From the NCBI GenBank assembly GCA_930972465.1, contig CAKNHF010000005.1:62001-126000 (forward strand): a stretch of 64,000 nt of DNA, given 5' to 3'. Source of the stretch: an uncultured Lachnospiraceae bacterium (lineage in GTDB: Bacteria; Bacillota; Clostridia; Lachnospirales; Lachnospiraceae). Under the pieces are notes generated by a model that had not been told where the DNA came from, did not search any database, and saw only the letters and a program-made list of their open reading frames with translations. Made by a program: the position numbers and the translations under genes. Shown piece by piece: positions 42,887 to 52,071 of this stretch. Numbering within the stretch: the first letter of the stretch is position 1; each line of letters begins with the position of its first letter.

Positions 42887-43783
42887 TCAGCTGCGGACGG
42901 TAACGGGAGAGTCTGTCTTTCGGAGATAGACGGAGAACTCGGCGCCGTGTCCGGCTTCTGAAGCAGCAGAGGACTGCCCCGGCTTTGCACAGACTCTGAT
43001 ATATCCGCCCTCCTTTCTTATGATCTCCCTGGAAAGGTACAGACCAAGACCAACACCCTCTTTTTCATGGAACCTGGGACTTCGGTAAAAACGCTCGAAC
43101 AGATGCGGAATCTCGTCCTCGGTCACGCCCGGTCCCTGGTCAGCGATGCGGATGCGGACGAACATGGGATATTCTTCTGTGCGGACGGTGACAGTGCTGC
43201 CGGGAGGTGTGTACTTGACAGCGTTGTCGAGAATGTTATACAGAGCTTCGGCAGTCCACTTCCGGTCAAAGCAGGCGAAGATGTTATCTTTCTGCCCGGT
43301 GCTGTCAAGAGTGACGTTTTTTTTAATACATTTTGATTCCACCCGTTCCTGCGCATCCGCAAGGAGAGGGGAAAGAGGCTGGATTTCCGGGCTGAGCTGT
43401 ATGGTGCCGGACTCCAGCCGGGAAATCTTTACCAGGGAGTGAATCAGGAATTCCAGAAGTTCAGTCTCGCGGATGAGATGACGGACCAGTTCCCGGTCAT
43501 CGCCGTCCAGACGTTCCTCCAGGATGTCTTCATACAGACGAAGATTGGCGATGGGGGTTTTGACCTGATGGGAGATGTCCGAGATCAGTCCCTGTATGGA
43601 TCTGCGCTCCTGTTCCAGATTGGCCTGACTGAGTGTCGAAGCACTTAAAAAACGCATCCATTTCGATTCCAGACGGGACAGCTCTGTTTCATTGTAGTCT
43701 GATTCCCGGAATGTACCGGCGGCTGCGTCGTCGAGCATCCGGTTTAAAAGAGCAAATGTATGTTTTGAGCCAAGAGAAATCAT
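42887..43783 (-). CDS. Sensor histidine kinase without membrane segments (second module)
   Basis: 298 residues. HisKA with 'SDISHQVKTPIANLR' (His72), the N box 'YNILDNAVKYT', 'DQGPGV' and 'GVGLGLYLSREIIRKEGG'. No hydrophobic helix is found anywhere, unlike relatives, which usually carry one or two; it would be cytosolic and must sense through a partner or an internal cue. ATG 43783 has AAAGGAGG at ideal spacing, which argues that the start is genuine rather than a truncation artefact. It lies 45 bp after the regulator gene. Confidence 0.9.
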   Translation of the reverse strand: MISLGSKHTFALLNRMLDDAAAGTFRESDYNETELSRLESKWMRFLSASTLSQANLEQERRSIQGLISDISHQVKTPIANLRLYEDILEERLDGDDRELVRHLIRETELLEFLIHSLVKISRLESGTIQLSPEIQPLSPLLADAQERVESKCIKKNVTLDSTGQKDNIFACFDRKWTAEALYNILDNAVKYTPPGSTVTVRTEEYPMFVRIRIADQGPGVTEDEIPHLFERFYRSPRFHEKEGVGLGLYLSREIIRKEGGYIRVCAKPGQSSAASEAGHGAEFSVYLRKTDSPVTVRS

Positions 43784-43828
43784 AAACTGTCCTCCTTTAT
43801 TGATGCGTGTACGGATGGCACGGATGTG

Positions 43829-44521
43829 TTATTTCCAGACATAACCGATTCCATAAACGTTCAGGATATGAACCGGACTTGACGGCGTGTCTTCCAGTTT
43901 GGCGCGCAGACGGCTTACAGCTACGGAGAGGGCGTTTTCTTCCACATATTCCGTGCCGTCGGGCCATACGGTTTCCAGAAGCCGTTCCCGCGGAACGGTG
44001 TTTCCGCGGTTTTCGAGCAGGGTCAGAAGAAGCCGCTGCTCTGTCCGGCTCAGAGAGATTTCCTGTCCGTTTTTCTGAAACCGCTGATGCACCGGATCAA
44101 GGAGCAGGGATCTGTCCTGATAGAGTGGCGCTACGGAAATGCTGCTGCCTGAACGGCGTGATGCGCCGGTCCTGAGAAGATTCTCGATCCGCGCTCTCAG
44201 GACGGCAAGACTGAAGGGCTTTGTCACGTAGTCGTTGGCCCCCAGCTCGAATCCCATGACTTCATTTACCTCCAGATCGTTGGCGGTGAGAATCAGGACC
44301 GGTGTGTCTGAATGACAGCGGTATTCGCGAAGGAAATCGTAGCCGCTGCCGTCAGGCAGATTCAGATCCAGGATGAGCAGGTCAAAGGATGTGTTCTTTA
44401 CTGCGGTTTCGGCCTCCTTCAGGGTGCTGCATCCGGTGAAATGATATTTTTCACTGCCCAGTCCGATGGCGATGCCGGTATTTAAGCCTTTGTCGTCCTC
44501 AATGATCAAGATCTCTGTCAT
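43829..44521 (-). CDS. OmpR-family response regulator (second module)
   Basis: 230 residues. Receiver with Asp52 in 'LLILDLNLPDG' and 'ANDYVTKPFSLAVLRARIE'; winged helix with 'SRTEQRLLLTLLENRGNTV' and 'ILNVYGIGYVWK'. ATG 44521 starts the canonical 'MTEILIIEDD' but lacks a clear ribosome-binding site; an upstream in-frame GTG near 44545 or TTG 44593 could add residues. First gene of the regulator-kinase-ATPase-permease order. Confidence 0.9.
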   Translation of the reverse strand: MTEILIIEDDKGLNTGIAIGLGSEKYHFTGCSTLKEAETAVKNTSFDLLILDLNLPDGSGYDFLREYRCHSDTPVLILTANDLEVNEVMGFELGANDYVTKPFSLAVLRARIENLLRTGASRRSGSSISVAPLYQDRSLLLDPVHQRFQKNGQEISLSRTEQRLLLTLLENRGNTVPRERLLETVWPDGTEYVEENALSVAVSRLRAKLEDTPSSPVHILNVYGIGYVWK

Positions 44522-44768
44522 AATGCTGTTTGGTAAAGCGGACACCCGAAATCCGCCGGTCTCCTTTCCTGTGAATGCGTTCTGTCTGTTCAAAACATAA
44601 GACTAATATAGCACAGGGCGGAGAGAGGGGCAACGGGAAGCGAAAGTCCAAATTTCAAAAAAAGTTCAAAAACGGAAGATAAGCGAACATTAATAAATTC
44701 ATAAGATTTTTTCTCATCCCTCTTAAAAAATCTTCCGTATCATGTATACTGTAAGGGAGGTGATGAAG

Positions 44769-45464
44769 ATGTTCAATATTTTAGTATGTGATGATGACAG
44801 AGAAATCGTAGACGCGATTGAGATATATCTGAGCCAGGAAGGATATCATATCCTGAAGGCATATGACGGGATTGAGGCGATCAGCATTCTGGAGAAGGAG
44901 AATGTGAACCTTCTGATTATTGACGTCATGATGCCGAAGCTGGACGGAATCAGAGCCACCCTTAAGATCCGGGAGAAGAACAGTATCCCGATCATTATAC
45001 TTTCCGCAAAGTCCGAGGACGCCGACAAGATCCTGGGACTGAATATCGGGGCTGACGATTATGTGACCAAGCCGTTCAATCCGCTGGAGCTTGTGGCCAG
45101 AGTAAAGTCACAGCTCCGCCGGTATACACAGCTTGGGGGTACCGTACAGGACAGGAAAGACAGAATATATGAAACAGGCGGGCTGAGGATCAACGATGAT
45201 CTGAAGGAAGTGACCGTGGACGGCGATCCGGTAAAACTGACGCCCATTGAGTACAATATACTGCTCCTGCTTATGAAGAACCAGGGGAGGGTATTTTCCA
45301 TAAGTCAGATATACGAATCGATCTGGAATGAGGAGGCGATCGGAGCGGACAACACGGTGGCGGTCCATATCCGCCATATACGTGAGAAGATTGAGATCAA
45401 TCCAAGGGAGCCGCGGTACCTGAAAGTCGTATGGGGCGTAGGATATAAGATTGAAAAATCCTGA
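44769..45464 (+). CDS. OmpR/PhoB-family response regulator (third system)
   Basis: 231 residues. Asp52 in 'LLIIDVMMPKLDG', 'ADDYVTKPFNPLELVARVK', DNA-binding domain with 'TPIEYNILLLLMKNQGRVFS' and 'VAVHIRHIREKIE'. ATG 44769 follows AAGGGAGG by eight bases and gives the canonical start. A 10-bp inverted repeat AAGATTTTTT/AAAAAATCTT lies upstream (about 44703-44734), possibly a regulatory site. It belongs with the kinase gene 31 bp downstream. Confidence 0.93.
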   Translation: MFNILVCDDDREIVDAIEIYLSQEGYHILKAYDGIEAISILEKENVNLLIIDVMMPKLDGIRATLKIREKNSIPIIILSAKSEDADKILGLNIGADDYVTKPFNPLELVARVKSQLRRYTQLGGTVQDRKDRIYETGGLRINDDLKEVTVDGDPVKLTPIEYNILLLLMKNQGRVFSISQIYESIWNEEAIGADNTVAVHIRHIREKIEINPREPRYLKVVWGVGYKIEKS

Positions 45465-45495
45465 TATTAAGACATAAAGGATGGGAAGGGGATTT

Positions 45496-48087
45496 ATGAA
45501 GAAATGGTATAAGAAAACTGTTACCAAGGCAGTACTTCTGGTGCTGGCTGTATTAAGCGGCGCCACTTTTCTGACGAACCTGTCGGGAGCGCTGACCATA
45601 GCGGGCACTGCCAATCCCGCAGAACTCTGGAGTCTCACAGACAAGACGTTCCCGGACTCAGATGATTTTAACGCTCTTGTAGAGAATTCCATGATGGAGG
45701 TTATGGAGCAGCTCAGGCTTGAGAATCTGTTCGAGACAGACGGATCCTATAATCCGGATAAGCTTGTAGATATCATGGAATACTGCCGAAGCGGGACGAT
45801 CAGCGGCGAGAATATGTCGGGGATTGCCTATACTCTGGAGGAACTGGAGAACTGGGGTGAAGATTATTCCCAGGGCGAAGGGGATAATTATGACAGTAAC
45901 GGTGTAATTGTGTGTGAGCGCACTGACGGCAGTTATTACTATTATTATCTGAGTGATTTCCTTGCGATGTTTGACACGGGGCGGCTTGTCATGCAGATGG
46001 AAGACGGAACAGACCCGGAGCTGTTTCTGTCCGGGCTGGAAAACGGCGAATATACTTCGTCCGGGCAGTATGAATTCCGGATCCTGAATGCTGAGGGAGA
46101 GACCGAGTACACGGACTGCTGGAACTTCGGACAGTCACTGCGGGAAAAGTATCCCCCGGACGGAGCGGAGAATCTTCTGCAGGCGGTTAACGGGAATCCC
46201 TCGCTTAATGGAAAGCTGTCGATAATCTATGACAATATCACATCTGTGCTCAGCAGTATGTATACGGATATCCAGACTTACCAGTCGGGATGGGATTATC
46301 TGGAAGAAGGAAACACCAATCTTACGTATCTCTATATCAATAACGATACAAAGAGAGTTGTGACAAATAAAAGCAGGTACGAAAATTATGCGGATGCCGC
46401 GGAAAATCTGGAAGAGATCAAATCCGGAGATTCGATCCGGTATATGATTATTTATCCCAAGCTTAAGGACTTTGAGACGAACATGAACATTTCTGAGTCA
46501 AATGAATGGGATACACTGCGCAGCTATGAGAACAGGCGGAGACTCAACAGTACATTTGCCGTTGCGGTAGATACGCGGTTTCCGATTCAGGATGTGTTCT
46601 ATGAAGGGCAGGAGGCATACAATGAGAATGTCCCGTATCTCAGAAATTCGCTGATCAGTTCCTGTATTGCTGCGGCTGTTTTCCTGTTCACGGCCATATG
46701 GCTCACTGTAACTGCAGGAAAGAATCAGAAGGACAATGAACTTCATCTGACGGCATTTGATCACTGGAAGACTGAGATAGCGGCTGCGGTAGTGCTCTTT
46801 GTATGGGGAGCGGGGACCTTTGTATTTGCCATGACCTGGAGCGGGATCAGTATGGTTTCGACTACAACGGAGGCCGTGACATATTATATCGATGAGTACG
46901 GACCCGCATTCTACTCCGGCATGTTTACTCAGATCTATAATCTGTCTGACATGACGGGCGTATTCCTCTATGGACTGTTTACTTTCGCATGCTTTTTCGC
47001 GGGGTATATCAGTCTGGTAAGGCGTATCAAAGGAAAATGTCTGTGGAAAGACAGTCTGTGCCGGATGATAATCAGCTTTACGGCTACGGTGTTTAATGAG
47101 CGTTCCATCACCGCGAAAGCAGCAATAATCCTTGGAATATTCATTGTGCTTCAGTGGCTGACTCTGGCTACCGGAGGAATCACTCTTTTTATTCTGCTTC
47201 TTCTGGCTGCTGATGCAGCCGTGATCTATGTGGTTCTGAGCAGTGCCATAGCAAAGGGGAGGATAAAGAAGGGGATTGAGGAAATTTCCTCGGGAAATAT
47301 GAGCTATCAGATCCCGCTGGAAGGACTGCGGGGATCCAACAGGGTGCTTGCTGAGAAACTCAATGATATCGGAACCGGGCTTAACAAAGCCGTGGAAGAA
47401 GGCATGAAGAACGAGAGGCTCAAGACGGACCTGATCACGAATGTGTCTCATGATATCAAGACGCCTCTGACTTCCATCATCAATTATGTTGACATCCTGA
47501 AGCGGTCCAATATCGAGGATCCCCAGATACAGGGATATCTGGATATTCTGGAGGCCAAGGCCCAGAGACTTAAGACGCTGACTGAGGACGTGGTGGAAGC
47601 GTCCAAGGTGAGCAGCGGAAATATCACACTGGAATATATGGATGTGAATCTGGCTGAAATGATTCAGCAGACGGAGGGAGAATTTGAAGAAAAATTTACT
47701 GCGCGCAGCTTAAGCATTGTAACGAATCTTCCGGAAGAGCCGGCCGTTATTCATGTGGACGGACGCCGCCTGTGGCGTGTTCTTGAAAATGTCTTCGGAA
47801 ATGCGGCAAAATACGCAATGCCGGGTACTAGAGTATATGCGGATCTGCGGCTCGGAGAAGATACGGTGGACTTTTCACTTAAGAATGTTTCGGAGCAGCA
47901 GTTAAATATTTCGGCGGATGAGCTGACAGAGCGTTTTATACGCGGGGATATTTCCAGAAGTACGGAAGGAAGCGGACTGGGGCTCTCCATTGCAAAGAGT
48001 CTTGTGGAGATGCAGGGAGGAAGCTTTGAACTGTATCTGGACGGGGATCTGTTCAGAGTGAATATCAGATTCCGGAGAGTAAGGTAA
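45496..48087 (+). CDS. Large multi-pass sensor histidine kinase (third system)
   Basis: 863 residues. One helix near the N-terminus (about 10-32), a large external domain (about 33-385), then several membrane helices (about 386-410, 425-450, 475-505, 538-590), a short linker, HisKA with 'TNVSHDIKTPLTSIINYVDI' (His652), and HATPase with 'NVFGNAAKYA' and 'GSGLGLSIAKSLVEMQGG'. The large external region implies sensing of an outside ligand or wall state. ATG 45496 follows GGGAAGGGGA. Cotranscribed with the regulator gene and probably the oxidoreductase 21 bp after it. Confidence 0.9.
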   Translation: MKKWYKKTVTKAVLLVLAVLSGATFLTNLSGALTIAGTANPAELWSLTDKTFPDSDDFNALVENSMMEVMEQLRLENLFETDGSYNPDKLVDIMEYCRSGTISGENMSGIAYTLEELENWGEDYSQGEGDNYDSNGVIVCERTDGSYYYYYLSDFLAMFDTGRLVMQMEDGTDPELFLSGLENGEYTSSGQYEFRILNAEGETEYTDCWNFGQSLREKYPPDGAENLLQAVNGNPSLNGKLSIIYDNITSVLSSMYTDIQTYQSGWDYLEEGNTNLTYLYINNDTKRVVTNKSRYENYADAAENLEEIKSGDSIRYMIIYPKLKDFETNMNISESNEWDTLRSYENRRRLNSTFAVAVDTRFPIQDVFYEGQEAYNENVPYLRNSLISSCIAAAVFLFTAIWLTVTAGKNQKDNELHLTAFDHWKTEIAAAVVLFVWGAGTFVFAMTWSGISMVSTTTEAVTYYIDEYGPAFYSGMFTQIYNLSDMTGVFLYGLFTFACFFAGYISLVRRIKGKCLWKDSLCRMIISFTATVFNERSITAKAAIILGIFIVLQWLTLATGGITLFILLLLAADAAVIYVVLSSAIAKGRIKKGIEEISSGNMSYQIPLEGLRGSNRVLAEKLNDIGTGLNKAVEEGMKNERLKTDLITNVSHDIKTPLTSIINYVDILKRSNIEDPQIQGYLDILEAKAQRLKTLTEDVVEASKVSSGNITLEYMDVNLAEMIQQTEGEFEEKFTARSLSIVTNLPEEPAVIHVDGRRLWRVLENVFGNAAKYAMPGTRVYADLRLGEDTVDFSLKNVSEQQLNISADELTERFIRGDISRSTEGSGLGLSIAKSLVEMQGGSFELYLDGDLFRVNIRFRRVR

Positions 48088-48108
48088 CTGAGAAAAAGGA
48101 GAAGCAGT

Positions 48109-49077
48109 ATGAAAGTCGGGATTATAGGGACAGGAGCCATCGCATCCGCTATGGCGGAGACACTCCGCAGAATGAAGGACGCGGAGCCTTATGCTGTAGC
48201 GTCAAGAGAAGAGAAAAAGGCAGAAGCCTTTGCCCGGAAATGGGGATTTAAGAAGTATTATGGTTCTTATCGGGAACTTGCGGAGGACAGCAAAACAGAG
48301 CTGATTTACATCGCAACACCTCATTCCTGCCACTGCGGGGACGCGGAGCTGTGCATAGAAAACGGGAAACCGGTTCTTTGTGAGAAGGCTTTTACGGGGA
48401 ATGCGGCGCAGGCGAAGAAGATCATCAGTCTGTCGGAAGAGAAAGGGGTCTTCCTTTCTGAAGCCATGTGGACCAGATATCTTCCGGGAAGAGCGGTTAT
48501 GGAGCGGATCATAGCCGGCGGAGAGATCGGTGAAGTGAGAATGGTTACTGCGAATTTCGGGGGAAATCTTGCAGACGTCAGGCGCATTATTGACCCGGCT
48601 CTTGCAGGAGGCGCCCTGCTGGACCTTGGAATCTATCCTCTGACGTTTGCCGTTATGGTGCTTGGAAAAGAGATAGAAGATATTGTGTCGTCCTGTGTGA
48701 AGTTCGAAACCGGGGTAGATGCACAGAACGCGATCATACTGAAGTATAAAAACGGTGCCCTGGCATCCCTGCAGAGTTCTGCCCTGAGCGGCATGGACCA
48801 GCGGGGAATCGTATACGGTACCGGAGGATATCTGATCGTGGAAGACGTCCACAATATAAGATCGGTTAAGGTTTATGATACGGAGCGGCGGTTTATCCGA
48901 GAGGAAAAAGCTCCGGAACAGATTACCGGATACGAATATGAAGTGGAAGCGGCGGTCAGGGCAGTCAGGGAAGGGAAAACAGAATGTAAAGAGATGCCTC
49001 ACAAAGAAAGTATTTTTATGATGGAACTGATGGACAGACTGCGCAGGGAATGGGGGATTATATATCCCTTTGACTGA
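48109..49077 (+). CDS. Gfo/Idh/MocA-family oxidoreductase
   Basis: 322 residues. NAD(P)-binding start 'VGIIGTGAIASAMAETL', 'ELIYIATPHSCHCGDAELCI', the conserved 'KPVLCEKAF' lysine, and 'DPALAGGALLDLGIYPL'. It probably oxidises or reduces a sugar or related polyol in the cytosol; substrate unknown. AAAGGAG precedes the ATG, 21 bp after the kinase gene. Confidence 0.9.
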   Translation: MKVGIIGTGAIASAMAETLRRMKDAEPYAVASREEKKAEAFARKWGFKKYYGSYRELAEDSKTELIYIATPHSCHCGDAELCIENGKPVLCEKAFTGNAAQAKKIISLSEEKGVFLSEAMWTRYLPGRAVMERIIAGGEIGEVRMVTANFGGNLADVRRIIDPALAGGALLDLGIYPLTFAVMVLGKEIEDIVSSCVKFETGVDAQNAIILKYKNGALASLQSSALSGMDQRGIVYGTGGYLIVEDVHNIRSVKVYDTERRFIREEKAPEQITGYEYEVEAAVRAVREGKTECKEMPHKESIFMMELMDRLRREWGIIYPFD

Positions 49078-49578
49078 AAACCGAGTCGGAGAAAAAATTT
49101 CTTGAATTTCATACACCGGTATGTTACGATACCAATGTATGGAAAGCAGATATCAGGAAAGTTCTCCATGCAAATATTTTACGCGGCGTATAAGCTGCAT
49201 TATTGATTGAGTTAGGAGCTCAAATTTTATAAGTTGGTTACTTTATAACCGGTGTGCATGATACGCATACGCAACTTGTGAAACGGTCAATAAGAGTAGT
49301 AAAAGTAAAAATATTTGCTATATAGACTCTAAACCCTATATCTGTTTTATCTATGAGAATGAGAACAAAAGAAAATTTCTTCGGATAAGATATAACGTGA
49401 CGACAGGACACAGGCTGGGTGCGCATGCCCCGGACCTGTGTCTTTGTGTATGTTTCACCAGTCTGGACATGCATTCAGGAGGATGTGAGATGCCATACGG
49501 CGAGAAGGAGCAGCAGAGCGGCGGAACCGAGCTGCGGTATGTGCGGACGGCACAGGAAAGCGGATTTGGAGGTCTATC
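49078..49578 (+). other. 500-bp leader/intergenic region before the polyamine operon
   Basis: No full gene is evident. It contains a weak TTGAG/CTCAA hairpin followed by ATTTT (49207-49228, possible end of the oxidoreductase transcript), several small inverted repeats around 49115-49260, and a hairpin GACACAGG/CCTGTGTC (49407-49442). A short ORF begins at ATG 49490 with a strong AGGAGG seven bases upstream. It would run out of frame across the decarboxylase start to 49726, so it could act as a regulatory upstream ORF; coding character is weak. Confidence 0.4.
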
Positions 49579-51027
49579 ATGGATAAAACATTACAGAAAA
49601 GAGCGCCCATCTATGAGGCGCTGGAACGGTTCCGAAGAAACAGGGTGGTCCCCTTCGATGTTCCGGGACACAAGCACGGAAGGGGGAATCCGGAGCTGGT
49701 GCAGCTTCTTGGAGAGAGATGCGTGAGCATTGACGTGAATTCCATGAAGCCTCTGGATAATCTGTGTCATCCGGTCTCCGTGATCAAAGAAGCGGAGGAA
49801 CTGGCGGCAGATGCTTTCGGCGCGGATCACGCGTTTCTCATGGTGGGCGGCACCACGTCTGCGGTTCAGTCAATGATCCTTTCCTGCTGCAAGAAGAACG
49901 ACAAGATCATCATGCCGAGAAATGTTCACAGGAGCGCGATCAATGCCCTGGTGCTGTGCGGGGCGAAGCCGGTGTATGTGAACCCGGATGTGGATCAGCG
50001 GCTGGGAATTTCTCTGGGAATGAAGAGGGACGATGTGCTGGACGCCATTGAGAAAAATCCCGACGCGGTGGCTGTTCTGGTCAACAATCCCACCTATTAC
50101 GGCATCTGTTCAGATCTGAGAGCGATTGTGAAGGCGGCCCATGAGAAAGGAATGCTGGTCCTTGCGGATGAAGCTCACGGAACCCATTTCTATTTTGGAA
50201 AAGACCTTCCTGTCTCGGCCATGGAAGCAGGGGCGGACATTGCGTCGGTGAGCATGCACAAGTCGGGAGGAAGCCTGACTCAGAGTTCCTTCCTGCTGAC
50301 CGGAAAAGGCGTGAACCCGGGACATATCCGGCAGATCATCAACCTGACCCAGACGACGAGCGGGTCCTATCTGCTTCTCTCGAGTCTGGACATCTCCAGG
50401 AGGAATCTGGCGCTCCGGGGCGAGGAATCCTTCCGGACAGTGACAGCGCTCGCGGAGTATGCGCGGGAAGAAATCAATAAGATCGGAGATTACTATGCCT
50501 TCGGCAGAGAATTGATCAACGGGGACAGCATCTACGACTTTGATCCTACGAAGCTGTCCATCCATACGCTTGATATAGGTCTTGCTGGGATCGAAGTGTA
50601 TGATATCCTGAGGGATGAATATGATATACAGATCGAGTTCGGAGATCTGGGAAATATCCTTGCCTATCTGTCCATCGGCGACCGCATCCGGGAGGTGGAA
50701 CGCCTTGTGACCGCGCTGGCGGATCTGAAGCGGAGGTATAAGAAGGACAAGGCGGGGATGCTCAGCCAGGAGTACATTTCTCCGAAGGTGGTCATGACGC
50801 CTCAGGATTCATTCTATGCAGAGAAGGAGTCTCTGCCGCTGGAGGAGACGGCGGGCAGAGTCTGCAGCGAGTTTGTCATGTGTTATCCCCCGGGGATACC
50901 GGTGCTTGCCCCGGGCGAGGAAGTGACGGAAGAGATTATCAATTACATTGTATATGCGAAAGAAAAAGGATGCTCTATGACCGGACCGGAGGATGAGCGG
51001 ATCGAGCGGCTTAACGTACTGATATAA
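49579..51027 (+). CDS. speA: Arginine decarboxylase, Orn/Lys/Arg decarboxylase family (probable)
   Basis: 482 residues, the Bacillus SpeA-like fold type I form. 'PFDVPGHKHGRGNPEL', 'VGGTTSAVQSMILSCC', 'VLVNNPTYYGICSDL', 'VLADEAHGTHFYF' and the PLP-binding Lys in 'SVSMHKSGGSLTQSSFLL'. Family members decarboxylate arginine, lysine or ornithine; the agmatinase gene downstream makes arginine the best guess, giving agmatine for putrescine synthesis. GGAGGT precedes the ATG. First gene of the polyamine operon. Confidence 0.88.
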   Translation: MDKTLQKRAPIYEALERFRRNRVVPFDVPGHKHGRGNPELVQLLGERCVSIDVNSMKPLDNLCHPVSVIKEAEELAADAFGADHAFLMVGGTTSAVQSMILSCCKKNDKIIMPRNVHRSAINALVLCGAKPVYVNPDVDQRLGISLGMKRDDVLDAIEKNPDAVAVLVNNPTYYGICSDLRAIVKAAHEKGMLVLADEAHGTHFYFGKDLPVSAMEAGADIASVSMHKSGGSLTQSSFLLTGKGVNPGHIRQIINLTQTTSGSYLLLSSLDISRRNLALRGEESFRTVTALAEYAREEINKIGDYYAFGRELINGDSIYDFDPTKLSIHTLDIGLAGIEVYDILRDEYDIQIEFGDLGNILAYLSIGDRIREVERLVTALADLKRRYKKDKAGMLSQEYISPKVVMTPQDSFYAEKESLPLEETAGRVCSEFVMCYPPGIPVLAPGEEVTEEIINYIVYAKEKGCSMTGPEDERIERLNVLI

Positions 51028-51200
51028 ATGACATAGAGTAAAATATTTCAGAGAAAGAGAGGCGGCACAGATTTACACATGTGCCGGCCGTAGCAGAACG
51101 AAGAGAGCAGGGATTCGGAAAAGTATTATGTCGGCTGATGACGACCCGAACCCCGCGCCAAGACTCGAGAGAGAGTCTTGAAAGGAAGAGGTGACGGAAG
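51028..51200 (+). other. Gap with hairpins between speA and speE
   Basis: Contains CGGCACA/TGTGCCG (51063-51086) and a CAAGACTC/GAGTCTTG hairpin (51161-51182). These may be processing or attenuation structures; neither has a T tract. Confidence 0.4.
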
Positions 51201-52067
51201 ATGGAAATGTGGTTTTCTGATATGCATACAGACGGTGTGAAGCTGTCCATCAAGATCGAGGAACAGCTGTTCAGCGCCCAGAGCGAGGTCCAGCGGATCG
51301 ATGTCCTTGAATCAAAGGACTTCGGGAAAATCCTTGTGGTGGACGGGGATCTGATGCTGACGGAGAGGGACGAATTTATTTACCATGAGATGATTACTCA
51401 CGTGCCCATGGCAGTGCATCCGGATGTGAAGGAGGTGCTGGTGGTCGGCGGGGGCGACGGAGGCGTTGTCCGGGAGCTGATCAAGTATGATGCCATAGAG
51501 AAGATTGATGTGGTGGAGCCGGATCCCCTGCTGGTTGAGGTGTGCAGGAAATATATTCCGGAGATCGCGGGAAGCCTGAATGATGACCGGGTGACGATCT
51601 ATCACGAAGACGGGGTACGGTTCATCCGGTCCAAGGGGGATGCCTATGACCTGATTATCATCGATTCTCCCAATCCTTTCGGAGCCGGGGAAGGGCTGTT
51701 CACGAAGGAATTTTACGGGAACTGCTACAATGCGCTCCACGAGGACGGTGTCATGATCAACCAGAATGAGAGCCCGTTTTACACGGAGGAGGCATTCCAG
51801 TGCCAGCGGATGCACCGGAGGATCCTGGAGACATTTCCCATCTGCCGGGTGTACCAGGCGCACATTCCCTCCTATCCGTCGGGACACTGGCTCTTCGGCT
51901 TTGCCTCCAAGAAATATCATCCCCTGGATGATCTGGATAAAGTAGGCTGGAAACTGAAGGGAATTCACACGAAATACTATGAGCCAAGACTTCATGCGGG
52001 AGTGTTTGCCCTTCCGGCCTATGTGGAAGAACTTCTGGAGGATGTGGAAAAGAAAGATGGAAGATAG
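51201..52067 (+). CDS. speE: Polyamine aminopropyltransferase (spermidine synthase-like)
   Basis: 288 residues. N-terminal beta domain, then the methyltransferase-like fold with 'KEVLVVGGGDGGVVREL', 'IDVVEPDPLLVEVCRKYIPE', and the gate loop 'IIIDSPNPFGAGEGLFTKEF', which departs from the usual DSTDP/DSSDP. Normal members move an aminopropyl group from decarboxylated SAM to putrescine. No speD (SAM decarboxylase) is seen in the window, while an alternative spermidine route is encoded by the next genes. GGAAGAGGTGACGG precedes the ATG. Confidence 0.9.
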   Translation: MEMWFSDMHTDGVKLSIKIEEQLFSAQSEVQRIDVLESKDFGKILVVDGDLMLTERDEFIYHEMITHVPMAVHPDVKEVLVVGGGDGGVVRELIKYDAIEKIDVVEPDPLLVEVCRKYIPEIAGSLNDDRVTIYHEDGVRFIRSKGDAYDLIIIDSPNPFGAGEGLFTKEFYGNCYNALHEDGVMINQNESPFYTEEAFQCQRMHRRILETFPICRVYQAHIPSYPSGHWLFGFASKKYHPLDDLDKVGWKLKGIHTKYYEPRLHAGVFALPAYVEELLEDVEKKDGR

Positions 52068-52071
52068 AAAA

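Noticed and set aside
44703-44734. AAGATTTTTT/AAAAAATCTT as a transcription terminator
   Set aside because: No gene ends just before it on the plus strand and the stem is almost pure A/T; it fits better as a regulatory dyad upstream of the response regulator gene.
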